A stretch of 64,000 nt of DNA from Clostridium estertheticum (GCF_011065935.2 NZ_JAAMNH020000001.1:3741001-3805000), one strand, 5' to 3'. Shown: positions 35,705-45,828, counted from the first letter of the stretch. Notes: generated from the sequence alone by a model not told the origin. Translations and numbers: made by a program.

Positions 35705-38569
35705 CTAATCATGACCATTGCCTGTTATTACAGTGGGTAACTTCACATTACTAGTTTTCTTATCTACATCATACATAAATTCATATTTAGGGGCTAGCTT
35801 AAGTAATTCTGCTTTAAAGTATTGCTCATAAACTGCTTTTGCAACTGGTGCAACAAATCCACCATGACCACCATCAAAAACCACTGCACAAATAGCTATT
35901 TCAGGTTTGTTATAGGGAGCAAATCCTATATAGTAACCATACGAAGTCCTTCCTAGTGCAGATTGAATATCCTCTTTAAAAGTAGCTGAACCCGTTTTCC
36001 CTCCATTTGGTATAGGGAAATCTCCAAAAGTATCATATGCCGTACCTCTAGCATCACTAGTAACTTCGAGCATTCCCTCTTTGATTATGTTAGTTGTTTT
36101 ATTGCTTATTCCAGTCTTTTCTAAAATAACAGGCTTAGTTTCTTTAATTACCTTTCCATCTGGCTCTAAAATTTTATCGACTAAATGTAATTCATATCTA
36201 TTTCCGCCATTTACCATGGTAGAAACATAATTTGCAAGCTGCAGAGGTGTAAAAGCATTAAACCCTTGGCCTATGGCTGCATAGTACTCATTAGCAACAG
36301 AATTAATTTCCACATTAGCAGAATTTATTTCTGTAAATATAGTATCAGCCATAGTTCTGATATTTATATCTGTATAATTATTCTTTTTTAATGATGGGGA
36401 AGCTTCAATAAGACCTTTTAGCGCACTTTGTACACTTTTTATAATTGATTCATAGGAACCCCTTGCGTCTTTTTTCATTTCAGTCTTAATAATATCAAGA
36501 AACACACTTTTGTTTTTATTTGTTTTTTTAATATCTTCTATTTCTTTGCTGGTTCCAATTTCCTTTTGCGAAACAAGATTAAGAGGTTTCTTTGCACTTT
36601 GTAAAGATTCCACAAGACTACTCCTATGAATATTAGCTAATATTTCTTTACTTGATTCATAATTATATACCTGTCCAAAGTTTTCTGGTATCTCGATGCC
36701 TGTAGCCGGTTTTTTATTACTACTGGGTTCTATACCAAGACCGAACTTCCAAGCATATTTTGCTAGCATGTCTAAACCAGTTTTGTTCTCTCCACCCTTT
36801 GCATAAAGTCTATCAGCTACATCATAAAAATAATAATTACAAGACTCCCTCATTGCCTTTTGAATGTTTACCCATGCATGTGAACCATGACTGACATTCC
36901 ATATCCAACAAGCAGCAGTAACTGTCGGATATCGTTTAGTATATGGGCCATCATCGTATACTTTATAGTTCCCGTCTATAACGCCTTCTTCAAGTCCAGC
37001 GATAGCTGTCATAGGTTTCATTGCAGAACCCGGTGGTATTAAAGATTTAGTTGCATAATTGAATGTTGACTTTGGAAAAATATCATTATTATCCTTCCTA
37101 ATTGTGGTATTACCCTCTATGCTTTTATCTAGTGGAAACATATAATCAAGTAGTATTTTTTCTCTTTGAGCCAAAGTTTTTTCCGCCATATCCCTATTAG
37201 TTAGCACTCCTTCAATATCCGCTAACCCTCTTTTTTGAATATACTCGAGTCCCATTTTCGCTATATTTGGATTTATATACAAATCATTCATTTCAGGAGT
37301 TAGCCCTCCAGATACTGCAAATAAATTAGGATCATATCCAGGTCTACTTGCCAGCGCTAATACCTTACCCGAATTAACATCAAGTACAACCACCGCACCT
37401 CTATTTGCATTAGTTGTATTTACATCCTTATCTATTCCTTGTTTTTGTCGACTGATCATCACTGCATCTAAAGATTTTTCTGCAGCATATTGCATATTTT
37501 TATCTATATTAAGTTGTATTGTTTGCCCGGGATAAATTTCAAGTTCCCCTAGGGTACTAACCTTACGTCCTTGTTTATTAACTGCAATACTTTCTTGCCC
37601 CTTAGTTCCCCTTAAAACATCTTCAAAGGCTGCTTCAATTCCTGAAGTACCTATATAATCCGAACTTATATCATAGCCTTGTTCCTCATACTTATCTTTG
37701 TCCCAAGGATTTATCTTAGAAATATATCCGAGGAAAGCTGACCCGAGATCACCATTCTTATAGACTCTAATCGGTTGAGTTGTAATACTAACACCTGGAA
37801 TTTCAGGTTGCATTTGTTCAAAAATACCAGCGGTCTCAGGTGTTAAATTATTAGCGATAGTTATGGGCTTGTATCCAGAAAAACTCTGCATCTTTAAAGT
37901 ATCCTTAACCAGCATATAGCGCCTAAGTACTTCTTTGCTTTTAGAAGCTATCATTTTAGTCATTCCGTATTGTTTTATTAGTTCATTAAAGACTTCCTCT
38001 GGAGTGATCTTTAAAAGAGCTAAATCAACTTTTTTAAGCTCCTCAGCATTTAGATCATCTTTCTTTTTACCATTATAAAGCTTTTTAATTACTATATCAT
38101 CAAAGCCTCTATCTTTTTTAAATCTAAGTTCAATCCAATCCTGTGTTGTTTTATCTACAGTCTTACTAAAGTCAAAGCTGTACGACTTGGTCTTTTTATC
38201 TGAACTAGTCTTTACTTTAAGTAAAAACTCATCTGCCTGGACTTCCTTATTCTCATCAAGAATTTTAAATACATTGTCCATAGTGAGAAAGAAAGCATCT
38301 TCGCTCTCCTTTGTTTTAGTAAATGTTAATATATAGCTTTGTTTGCTTTCAGCGAATTTTTTACCATTGCGATCAATTATATCCCCTCTAGGAGCTACTG
38401 TTGATATTATCTTGTGATTTTGTTGATTTGCAGTTTCTCTATATAACTCGCCATTAATCACCTGTATATTAATTAGTCTCCAAATAATGGCGCCAAAAAT
38501 CAAAATCATAATAATAATCAAAACATTAAATCTAGAAAACTCCTTCTTGTCTTTATTCTTCTTACTCAC
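35705..38569 (-). CDS. Penicillin-binding protein 2, copy 1 (class B transpeptidase)
   Basis: Elongasome transpeptidase partner of RodA. 954 aa, longer than the usual 600-720 because of inserts in both halves. Membrane helix near 15-32; dimerisation domain with RGDIIDRNG (61-69); transpeptidase motifs S515-A-M-K518 (SxxK), S576-C-N578 (SxN) and GGKTGSATF near residue 880. The nucleophile motif reads PPGSAMKPM, whereas copy 2 and typical PBP2s have STFK. An extra region of ~110 residues (about 665-775) precedes the conserved YAAIGQGFNAFTPLQLANY block. Downstream member of the tandem pair; it should still be catalytic because Ser and Lys remain. Confidence 0.9.
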   Translation of the reverse strand: MSKKNKDKKEFSRFNVLIIIMILIFGAIIWRLINIQVINGELYRETANQQNHKIISTVAPRGDIIDRNGKKFAESKQSYILTFTKTKESEDAFFLTMDNVFKILDENKEVQADEFLLKVKTSSDKKTKSYSFDFSKTVDKTTQDWIELRFKKDRGFDDIVIKKLYNGKKKDDLNAEELKKVDLALLKITPEEVFNELIKQYGMTKMIASKSKEVLRRYMLVKDTLKMQSFSGYKPITIANNLTPETAGIFEQMQPEIPGVSITTQPIRVYKNGDLGSAFLGYISKINPWDKDKYEEQGYDISSDYIGTSGIEAAFEDVLRGTKGQESIAVNKQGRKVSTLGELEIYPGQTIQLNIDKNMQYAAEKSLDAVMISRQKQGIDKDVNTTNANRGAVVVLDVNSGKVLALASRPGYDPNLFAVSGGLTPEMNDLYINPNIAKMGLEYIQKRGLADIEGVLTNRDMAEKTLAQREKILLDYMFPLDKSIEGNTTIRKDNNDIFPKSTFNYATKSLIPPGSAMKPMTAIAGLEEGVIDGNYKVYDDGPYTKRYPTVTAACWIWNVSHGSHAWVNIQKAMRESCNYYFYDVADRLYAKGGENKTGLDMLAKYAWKFGLGIEPSSNKKPATGIEIPENFGQVYNYESSKEILANIHRSSLVESLQSAKKPLNLVSQKEIGTSKEIEDIKKTNKNKSVFLDIIKTEMKKDARGSYESIIKSVQSALKGLIEASPSLKKNNYTDINIRTMADTIFTEINSANVEINSVANEYYAAIGQGFNAFTPLQLANYVSTMVNGGNRYELHLVDKILEPDGKVIKETKPVILEKTGISNKTTNIIKEGMLEVTSDARGTAYDTFGDFPIPNGGKTGSATFKEDIQSALGRTSYGYYIGFAPYNKPEIAICAVVFDGGHGGFVAPVAKAVYEQYFKAELLKLAPKYEFMYDVDKKTSNVKLPTVITGNGHD

Positions 38570-38728
38570 TATTTCACCAACCTTTTAAAATATTATTATA
38601 ATTCAACTTAAGCTACTTGTTCCACATATTATTGGTAAATTCCTGCATAATTTGAATATAAGTATATTTTTTGTCAATATATTTACTATTTGTATATAAA
38701 TTTTAATTTATTATATAATCCATAAATA

Positions 38729-38767
38729 AAATAAACTCTAACAAATTAATTTGTTAGAGTTTATTTA
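38729..38767. terminator. Terminator of PBP2 copy 2
   Basis: 16-bp perfect stem AAATAAACTCTAACAA / TTGTTAGAGTTTATTT, homologous to the one at 35641. It separates the two PBP2 genes, so copy 1 needs its own promoter. Confidence 0.9.
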
Positions 38768-38792
38768 AAATTCCTATTTGTTTATAATTTAT

Positions 38793-41681
38793 TTAATCAT
38801 GACCATTGCCTGATATTCCAGTAGGTAGCTTCACATTACTAGTTTTCTTTTCTACATCATACATAAATTCATATTTAGGATCTAGCTTAAGTAATTCCGC
38901 TTTAAAGTACTGCTCATAAACTGCTTTTGCAACTGGTGCAACCCAGCCACCATGACCTCCATCAAAAACCACTGCGCAAACAGCTATTTGAGGTTTGTCA
39001 TAGGGAGCAAAGCCTATATAATATCCATAGGATGTCCTTCCTAAAGCAGACTGAGTAACGTCATTAAAAGTAGCCGAACCTGTTTTACCCCCACTTAGTA
39101 TAGGGAATTTTCCAAAAGTTTCATATGCTGTACCTTTAGGATCATTAGTAACTTCGAGCATTCCTTCTTTAATTAAATTAGTTGTTTCTGTACTTATTTT
39201 AGTTTTTTCTAAAACTACAGGCTTACTTTCTTTAATTGCTTTTCCATCTGAATCTAGAAATTTATCTACCAAGTGCGTTTCATATCTAGTTCCGCCATTT
39301 ACCATGGTAGAAACATAATTCGCAAGCTGCAGAGGTGTAAAAGCATTAAACCCTTGACCTATGGCTGCATAATACTCATTAGCAGCAGTATTAATTTCAG
39401 TATTACAATTACTAATTTCCGAATATATAGTTTCTGCCATAGCTCTGATATCTCTCTCTGTATAATTATTGCTTTTTAATGCTTTAGAAGCTTCAATAAT
39501 TTCATTTATAGAAACCTGAGAACTTTGTATAATTGAACTATAGGAATCTTTCTTATCTTTTTTCATTTCTGCTTTAAAGAAAGCCTGAAGCTTAAGTTTC
39601 TTTTCATTCAATTTTTTAATTTCCTGTATTTGATCATTAGTGCCATTTTCTTTTTGCGACACCGTATCAAGAGGTTTATATTTGCCTCCTATAGCATTTG
39701 TTCCCTTTTGCAAAAATCCTACCAGATTACTTATATGAATATTAGCTAATATTTCCTTACTAGATTCATAATTATATACCTGACCAAAGTTTTCTGGTAT
39801 CTCTATACCTGTAGCAGGCTTTTCATTACTTTTAGGGTCTATTCCAAGACCGAATTTCCATGCATATTTTGCAAGTAGGTCCAGACCACTTTTATTCTCC
39901 CCACCCTTTGCAAAAAGTTTATCAGCTACATCATAAAAGTAATAATTACAAGATTCTCTCATTGCCTTTCTTAAAGATACTAATCCATGACCATAACCAT
40001 GCTCATTATATAACCAACAGGCTGCAGTAACGGATGGGTACCTGCTATTGTATGGTCCATTATCATCTACTGTAGAATCCGCCGTTATAACACCTTCTTC
40101 TAGCCCAGCAATGGCAGTCAATGGTTTAAAAGTAGAACCAGGAGGTATTAGAGATTTAGTTGCATAATTGAATGTTGCTTTTGGAAAAATATCATTATTA
40201 TCTTTCCTTATTTTAGAATTACCTTCTATACTTTTGTCTAGAGGAAACATATAATCAAGCAATATTTTTTCTTTTTCTGCTTTGGATTTCTCCGCCAAAT
40301 CTTTATCTGTTAGTACACCTTTAATATTTGCAAGCCCTCGGTCTTGAATATACTTTGGTCCCATTTCATCTATTTTTGGATTTAATAAATTGTTAATTTC
40401 AGTAGATGAACTACCAGATATTGAAAACAGATTAGGATCATATCCAGGTCTACTTGCTAATGCTAATACCTTACCTGTATTAACATCAAGCACCACCACT
40501 GCACCTCTATTTGCATTTGTAGTATCTACACCTTGCCCCGTGTTTTTACCGGCTTTTTGTAGATTTACCATCACATCATCTAAAGATTTTTCTGCGGCGT
40601 ATTGCATATTTTTATCTATATTAAGCTGTATTGTTTGCCCAGGATAAGTTTCAATTTCCCCAAGGGTACTAACTTTACGTCCTTGCTTATTAACTGCTAT
40701 ACTTTCTTGACCCTTAGTTCCCCTTAAAATATCTTCAAAGGCTGCTTCAATTCCTGAAGTACCTATATAATCAGAACTTATATCATAGCCTTGTTCCTCA
40801 TACTTATCTTTATCCCAAGGATTTATCTTAGAAATATACCCTAAAAAAGCTGATCCTAAATCCTTATTAGGATAAACTCTAATTGGTTGAGTTGTGATAC
40901 TAACACCTGGAATTTCAGGTTGCATTTGTTCAAAAATACCGGCAGCCTCAGGAGTTAGATTAGTAGCGATAGTTATAGGCTTGTATCCAGAAAAACTCTG
41001 CATCTTTAAAGTATCCTTAACCAACATATAACGCCTTAGTTCTTCTTTACTTTTAGAAGCTATCATTTTGTCCATTCCATACTGTTTAATTAATTCATTA
41101 AAGGCTTGCTCTGGAGTAATCTTTAAAAGCTCTACGTCAACTTTCTTTAGCTGCTCTGCATTTAAATCATCTTTCTTTTTATCCTTATAAAGCTTCTTAA
41201 TAATTGCATCTTCAAAGCCCCTATCTTTTTTAAATCTAAGCTCAATCCAATCCTGTGTTCTTTTATCTACAGTCTTACTAAAATCAAAGCTGTATTCTGT
41301 AGTTTTTTTATCTGCACTAGTCTTTACCTTAAGTAAAAACTCATCTACCAGAATTCCCTTATTTTCATCAAGAATTTTAAATACATTGTCCATAGTGGGA
41401 AAGAAACTGTCTTCGCTTTCCTGGGTTTTAGTAAATGTTAATATATAACTTTGTTTACTTGTAGCTAATTTATTGCCGTTCCTATCAATTATATCACCCC
41501 TAGGAGCTACTGTTGATATTATCTTGTGATTTTGTTGATTTGCAGTTTCCCTATATAATTCGCCATTAATTACCTGTATATTTATTAGCCTCCAAATAAT
41601 GGCACCAAAAATCATAATCATAATTATAACCAAAACATTAAATCTAGAAAATTCGTTTTTATCTTTATTTTTCTTACCCAC
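38793..41681 (-). CDS. mrdA: Penicillin-binding protein 2, copy 2 (class B transpeptidase)
   Basis: 962 aa, closely related to copy 1 along its whole length, with most differences between ~375-440 and ~675-790. Motifs are standard: S516-T-F-K519, SCN in MRESCNYYF, and SGGKTGSATF. It directly follows mreD with a 15-bp gap, so it is the syntenic mrdA of the mreBCD-mrdA operon; copy 1 is the likely duplicate. N-terminal membrane helix 15-32. The whole protein other than its start is extracellular. Confidence 0.92.
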   Translation of the reverse strand: MGKKNKDKNEFSRFNVLVIIMIMIFGAIIWRLINIQVINGELYRETANQQNHKIISTVAPRGDIIDRNGNKLATSKQSYILTFTKTQESEDSFFPTMDNVFKILDENKGILVDEFLLKVKTSADKKTTEYSFDFSKTVDKRTQDWIELRFKKDRGFEDAIIKKLYKDKKKDDLNAEQLKKVDVELLKITPEQAFNELIKQYGMDKMIASKSKEELRRYMLVKDTLKMQSFSGYKPITIATNLTPEAAGIFEQMQPEIPGVSITTQPIRVYPNKDLGSAFLGYISKINPWDKDKYEEQGYDISSDYIGTSGIEAAFEDILRGTKGQESIAVNKQGRKVSTLGEIETYPGQTIQLNIDKNMQYAAEKSLDDVMVNLQKAGKNTGQGVDTTNANRGAVVVLDVNTGKVLALASRPGYDPNLFSISGSSSTEINNLLNPKIDEMGPKYIQDRGLANIKGVLTDKDLAEKSKAEKEKILLDYMFPLDKSIEGNSKIRKDNNDIFPKATFNYATKSLIPPGSTFKPLTAIAGLEEGVITADSTVDDNGPYNSRYPSVTAACWLYNEHGYGHGLVSLRKAMRESCNYYFYDVADKLFAKGGENKSGLDLLAKYAWKFGLGIDPKSNEKPATGIEIPENFGQVYNYESSKEILANIHISNLVGFLQKGTNAIGGKYKPLDTVSQKENGTNDQIQEIKKLNEKKLKLQAFFKAEMKKDKKDSYSSIIQSSQVSINEIIEASKALKSNNYTERDIRAMAETIYSEISNCNTEINTAANEYYAAIGQGFNAFTPLQLANYVSTMVNGGTRYETHLVDKFLDSDGKAIKESKPVVLEKTKISTETTNLIKEGMLEVTNDPKGTAYETFGKFPILSGGKTGSATFNDVTQSALGRTSYGYYIGFAPYDKPQIAVCAVVFDGGHGGWVAPVAKAVYEQYFKAELLKLDPKYEFMYDVEKKTSNVKLPTGISGNGHD

Positions 41682-41696
41682 TATTTCACCAACCTT

Positions 41697-42188
41697 TTAA
41701 AATCTCCACTCTTTCTTCATGTATTCCTTTTGAGAAAGTTTATACACAAATTTATACATGAAAATAGAAACTATCAAATTGTATATCCCACGATATAATA
41801 CTACCTCAATATGTGTATATTGCTTTATCAAAAACATTATAGAAAATACCATTAAACCCTTTATAACACTTAACACAAAAGATGATACTATTGGCAGAAG
41901 TGCCTTTTCAGTAAATATACTTTTACCTATTTCAGCAGCTACAAGGCACATAAGCATATTTGTTAGCATATTGATTCCAGACCCATTTAAAAAATACAAA
42001 TCCTGAAGGGCTCCAGTAAAAACGCCAATTATAACTGCATCTTTTGGAGAACTAACTATAGAATAACATAGTGCAAAAGTAAATATTAGACTTGGATATG
42101 CACCATTTATCTTAAGTAAAGGCATCAAAGTATTATCTAATATTAGAAATAGAATACATAAAAATACTAATGACAATACTCTTTTCAT
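41697..42188 (-). CDS. mreD: Rod shape-determining protein MreD
   Basis: About 163 aa from the ATG at 42186-42188 (MKRVLSLVFLCILFLILDN), with an AGGGAT site. An in-frame TTG 33 bp upstream is less likely. Five or so membrane helices; the block FALCYSIVSSPKDAVIIGVFTG, then GALQDLYFLNGSG, is the family's core. It bridges MreC and the PBP2/RodA machinery. 36 bp after mreC. Confidence 0.88.
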   Translation of the reverse strand: MKRVLSLVFLCILFLILDNTLMPLLKINGAYPSLIFTFALCYSIVSSPKDAVIIGVFTGALQDLYFLNGSGINMLTNMLMCLVAAEIGKSIFTEKALLPIVSSFVLSVIKGLMVFSIMFLIKQYTHIEVVLYRGIYNLIVSIFMYKFVYKLSQKEYMKKEWRF

Positions 42189-42224
42189 AATAAAATCCCT
42201 AATATTCTCTTCATAATACAACTC

Positions 42225-43070
42225 CTAATATTTTATTTCTCTAGTATCCTTAGGTACCACAATGAAAACTTCTTCAATCTTTGTAAAGTCAACGTATGGC
42301 TCTATTATAGCACTTTTCATTACTTCACCTTTATCCGAATAAACACTTAACACACTTCCTATTCTAATTCCAGCTGGATATATGCCCCCAAGTCCTGAAG
42401 TCTCTATTACGTCGCCCTTTTTTATAGCCGAATCTAAAGAAAGCCTCTGTATTTGTGCAAGCAATTTATTATTCTCATCTTTGTAACCTTTAACAATACC
42501 ATTATTGTCTCCTGTTCTTTCAACAAGACCTGCCACTGCAATATTTTCATTAGATAAGCATTGAACAATAGCCCAATTATTACCTACAGAAGTAACCTGA
42601 CCCACGAGACCTTCACCAGTCATAGCTATCATTCTTTTTTTTATGCCTTTATTTTCACCAACATTTATTATAAAACCATCGGAAAAATTATTCCCGCTTA
42701 TTCCTTTTATGTCAGCACCTATGTAATTGTATTCAGTTCTTTTATCTGAAAACTTAAACATGCTTTTATAGCTTGCATTTTCTTTTATTGCAGCATCATA
42801 TTCTAATGCTTTTGTTTGGAACTCGCTATTAGCTTTTTTTAGCTGCTCATTCTCTTTTTTAACATTTGAGAAGTTTGTTATAAATTTAAAAGAATTTCTT
42901 ACTTTATAAAACCCATCATAAAATAAACCCTGCACTGAGTTTATAGTTACTCCCACACCGTTTTCCACGAAAGACATTTTTTCTCTATTCGCACTATACC
43001 CGATTATTGATAAAAATGTAACTGACAGTATTATAATAACTACTGCCAGTTTATTCTTTAAAAATTTCAT
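42225..43070 (-). CDS. mreC: Rod shape-determining protein MreC
   Basis: 281 aa: short cytoplasmic start, one membrane helix (LAVVIIILSVTFLSIIGYSA), a coiled coil (NFSNVKKENEQLKKANSEFQ), then the two beta-barrel domains (GVGVTINSVQ; IGADIKGISGNNFSDGFIIN; GLGGIYPAGIRIGSV). It scaffolds the elongasome outside the membrane. Its start directly abuts the mreB stop (1 bp). A decayed copy of its 3' third occurs at 61281-61418. Confidence 0.93.
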   Translation of the reverse strand: MKFLKNKLAVVIIILSVTFLSIIGYSANREKMSFVENGVGVTINSVQGLFYDGFYKVRNSFKFITNFSNVKKENEQLKKANSEFQTKALEYDAAIKENASYKSMFKFSDKRTEYNYIGADIKGISGNNFSDGFIINVGENKGIKKRMIAMTGEGLVGQVTSVGNNWAIVQCLSNENIAVAGLVERTGDNNGIVKGYKDENNKLLAQIQRLSLDSAIKKGDVIETSGLGGIYPAGIRIGSVLSVYSDKGEVMKSAIIEPYVDFTKIEEVFIVVPKDTREIKY

Positions 43071-44078
43071 CTATCTTCTTTTACTCATAACGTCTATGTT
43101 AACAAGAGCTTTTCCTGCTCCTATAGCAACACAGTCAAGTGGGTTTTCAGCTATGTGCACAGGCATATGAGTTTCGCGGTTTATAAGTGTATCTATTCCT
43201 TTGAGCAGTGCGCCGCCTCCAGTTAACATAATTCCTTTTTCCATTATATCGGATGCAAGCTCTGGTGGGGTTTTCTCCAATGTTGTTATTATTGCCTCTA
43301 TTATTGCTTGAACTGGTTCACTTAATGCTTCTCTTACTTCCTTTTGTGTTACTTCTATAACTTTTGGAAGTCCTGATATTAAATCTCTTCCTACTATTGG
43401 CATGCTCATGTCATCATCCTCTAATACAAAGGCAGATCCAAGCTCAATTTTAATATTTTCTGCAGTTCTCTCACCTATCATAAGACTGTACTGTTTCTTA
43501 ATAAACGCTATTATTGATTGATCCAGCTTATCCCCTGCCACTCTTAGAGACTTACTTGTTACAATTCCACCCAGTGAAATTATTGCTACCTCTGTAGTTC
43601 CGCCTCCAATGTCCACTATCATGCTTCCAGTTGGTTCATTTACAGGAAGTCCAGCTCCAATAGCTGCTGCCATTGGCTCTTCCATTAAATATGCCTCTCT
43701 TGCTCCTGCTCTTTTAGTCGCTTCCTCTATTGCTCTCTTTTCAACTTCAGTTACGCCTGACGGAAATCCAACTACAATTCTTGGGCTTGTAAATCCTTTT
43801 GAACTAACTTTACTTATAAAGTGCCTAAGCATTTTTTCAGTAATATCAAAATCTGCAATTACTCCGTCTTGCATAGGACGAATTGCAACAATGTTACCTG
43901 GAGTTCTACCTATCATTTGCTTTGCTTCTTCGCCAACCGCTAAAACCTTATTAGTATTTATGTTTATAGCTACAACAGAAGGTTCTCTTAAAACAATTCC
44001 CTTCCCCTTTAAGTAAACTAATGTATTTGCTGTTCCTAAATCTATTCCCATATCACGAGACGTTCCAAATATTCCCAT
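43071..44078 (-). CDS. mreB: Rod shape-determining protein MreB
   Basis: Bacterial actin guiding side-wall synthesis. 335 aa. Phosphate-1 loop MGIDLGTANTLVY, connect-1, phosphate-2 IVDIGGGTTEVAIISLGGI and adenosine motif GIMLTGGGALLKGID are all present. Starts MGIFGTSRDMGIDLG at an ATG behind AGGAG. Followed by mreC without a gap. Confidence 0.96.
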   Translation of the reverse strand: MGIFGTSRDMGIDLGTANTLVYLKGKGIVLREPSVVAININTNKVLAVGEEAKQMIGRTPGNIVAIRPMQDGVIADFDITEKMLRHFISKVSSKGFTSPRIVVGFPSGVTEVEKRAIEEATKRAGAREAYLMEEPMAAAIGAGLPVNEPTGSMIVDIGGGTTEVAIISLGGIVTSKSLRVAGDKLDQSIIAFIKKQYSLMIGERTAENIKIELGSAFVLEDDDMSMPIVGRDLISGLPKVIEVTQKEVREALSEPVQAIIEAIITTLEKTPPELASDIMEKGIMLTGGGALLKGIDTLINRETHMPVHIAENPLDCVAIGAGKALVNIDVMSKRR

Positions 44079-44098
44079 TATAATTTCTCCTTTCGTAT

Positions 44099-44785
44099 CT
44101 AAAGCATTCCCTTTTCTTTTAAACTTGTATAAGTTCCATTTCCAATAATTATATGATCAAGCAATTCTATCCCTAGTAATTTACCACATTCTTTAAGTCT
44201 TGCAGTAATGCTTATGTCTTCCTTGCTAGGAGTTGGATCTCCTGAAGGATGATTGTGACAAATAACCACGGAAGCACTACAGTTTTTAATAGCTTCATAA
44301 AAAACTTCTCTTGGATGAACTATTGACGTATTTAAATTACCAATCGAGATATCTTTTATGCTTATAATTACATTTTTTGTATTTAGCATAATTAACTTAA
44401 GATATTCTTTTTTCAAATATCTCATTTCTTCCATAAGATACTGTGCAACATCTTTTGGCGTTGTAATTTTATACTCTTCTCCAGATTTAAAACTTCTAAA
44501 TCTTTTTGAAATTTCTGTAAGAGCCAAGAGTTGTGCTGCTTTAGCACTGCCAATACCCTTTAAATTCATAAATTCTTCTGCACTTGAACTTAAAAGTCCA
44601 TTTAGTCCGCCACACTCAGAAATAATTCTACCACAAAGACTTATAATATTTTCATTTTTCGATCCTATTCTAAGTATTATAGCTAATAGTTCATTGTTTG
44701 AAAGTGTTTCAGCACCGTATCTTAATAATTTTTCCCTTGGTCTTTCATTTTGAGGCAAATCCATGATTTTGAACGTCATACCCAT
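44099..44785 (-). CDS. radC: RadC-family JAB/MPN protein
   Basis: 228 aa. The N-terminal helix-hairpin-helix-like part includes LMNLKGIGSAKAAQLLALTE. The C-terminal JAB1/MPN metallo-domain holds VHPREVFYEAIKNCSASVVICHNHPSGD, then PTPSKEDI, with the H-x-H-x7-D zinc motif. Once thought a DNA-repair protein, its true role is unclear. Located between maf and mreB, the standard place. The start may lie 3-9 bp inside the frame. Confidence 0.93.
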   Translation of the reverse strand: MGMTFKIMDLPQNERPREKLLRYGAETLSNNELLAIILRIGSKNENIISLCGRIISECGGLNGLLSSSAEEFMNLKGIGSAKAAQLLALTEISKRFRSFKSGEEYKITTPKDVAQYLMEEMRYLKKEYLKLIMLNTKNVIISIKDISIGNLNTSIVHPREVFYEAIKNCSASVVICHNHPSGDPTPSKEDISITARLKECGKLLGIELLDHIIIGNGTYTSLKEKGML

Positions 44786-44797
44786 AAAACAACTCCT

Positions 44798-45373
44798 TTA
44801 TAGATTGACCCCCATCTCCCTTAACATAAAATATAATTTATTAACCGGTAGCCCCACCACACTATAGTAGCAACCCTTTATCTCTTCAACAAATAAAGAT
44901 GCTGCTCCTTGTATCCCATAAGCTCCAGCTTTATCAAAAGGATCTCCTGTTTCAATGTACTTGTTTATTTCGATCTGGTTGAGTTTTGAAAATTTTACTT
45001 CTGTACAAACATATTCAGTACTAATTTTTTGGTTTTCTGTGTTTATTACTGCAATTCCTGTGTAAACCTCATGCGTATTGTCACTTAAATCGCTAAGCAT
45101 TTGAAAAGCTTCCACACTATCTTTAGGTTTTCCAAGAACCTTGCCCTTAAAATAAACAATAGTATCACAACCTATTATAACAGCTGGTTTGTTCATGCTG
45201 CTACAAATATCCATAGCCTTTCCTCTTGCTAAGTTCATAACGTAGTCCCCACAATTTCCAGAAAACGGTATGTCACTTTCTTTAAAATCACTTACCTTTA
45301 TCTTAAAATTACTAGTTATTTTTTTTAATAGTTCCGCTCTACGAATCGAAGCAGAAGCTAAAATAATATCCAC
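44798..45373 (-). CDS. maf: Maf family nucleotide pyrophosphatase
   Basis: 191 aa. Hydrolyses non-canonical or pyrimidine NTPs (dTTP/UTP-type). Motifs: IILASASIRRAELLKKI at the N-terminus, IIGCDTIVYFKGKVLGKPKD with the catalytic aspartate, and DKAGAYGIQGAASLFVEEIKG then CYYSVVGLPV at the C-terminus. The GxxD to GKP spacing is normal. 12 bp upstream of radC. Confidence 0.95.
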   Translation of the reverse strand: MDIILASASIRRAELLKKITSNFKIKVSDFKESDIPFSGNCGDYVMNLARGKAMDICSSMNKPAVIIGCDTIVYFKGKVLGKPKDSVEAFQMLSDLSDNTHEVYTGIAVINTENQKISTEYVCTEVKFSKLNQIEINKYIETGDPFDKAGAYGIQGAASLFVEEIKGCYYSVVGLPVNKLYFMLREMGVNL

Positions 45374-45383
45374 TACATCACTC

Positions 45384-45644
45384 CTAATATTTTCTATATA
45401 ATATTATTGCCAAAATAATGCCTATAATAGACATAATATTAATATTAAAATTTATACCGAAAGTTATGGCTAATACTTTCAGATCTATAAGCATAGGATT
45501 ACTCATGCCTATGGTGTATGTACTCTTCAAAAATTTCAGTGCATTTATATTATTTCCTAATAACTCACCTATAAAACTTCCAGAAATAGCTCCTATAAGT
45601 ATGAAAAAAATAAAATATGAATTTCTTTTTTCTGCACTTTTCAA
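45384..45644 (-). CDS. DUF4321 small membrane protein
   Basis: 86 aa with two to three hydrophobic segments (YFIFFILIGAISGSFIGELL and NINIMSIIGIILAIILYRKY). Between them, LKSTYTIGMSNPMLIDLKVL with LAITFGINF resembles the family core (hxxxxxGhxxPxxLDL). Such proteins regularly precede maf in clostridia. Function unknown. Confidence 0.75.
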   Translation of the reverse strand: MKSAEKRNSYFIFFILIGAISGSFIGELLGNNINALKFLKSTYTIGMSNPMLIDLKVLAITFGINFNINIMSIIGIILAIILYRKY

Positions 45645-45785
45645 ATTATAACCCCCACTTTACTTATATATCTTATACATTTTAACATTTAATAAATTCA
45701 TTAACAAGTGTATAAACTATTATTCAAGAAAAGTTTATAATTAAAGTTCATTGAGTTAGCGTTGCAATAACTATAACGTTGAATT

Positions 45786-45828
45786 AAAAAAATACAAATA
45801 GATTATAAAAATCCATTTGCATTTTTTA
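45786..45828 (-). terminator. Terminator after the SPOR-like gene
   Basis: AAAAATACAAAT.GATT / AATC.ATTTGCATTTTTT imperfect stem with A and T tracts on either side, ~75 bp past the stop. Confidence 0.6.

Larger units (their letters stand above)
35490..41697. repeat. Tandem duplication of a ~3.1-kb PBP2 unit
   Basis: Two head-to-tail units (about 35490-38588 and 38600-41697), each with the PBP2 gene, the same 3' hairpin and the same AT-rich tail. The upstream bases ACTATTTCACCAACCTTTTAAAAT are shared by both genes, and similarity ends right there on the mreD side. Period is 3088 bp at the stops and 3112 bp at the starts. Confidence 0.85.
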
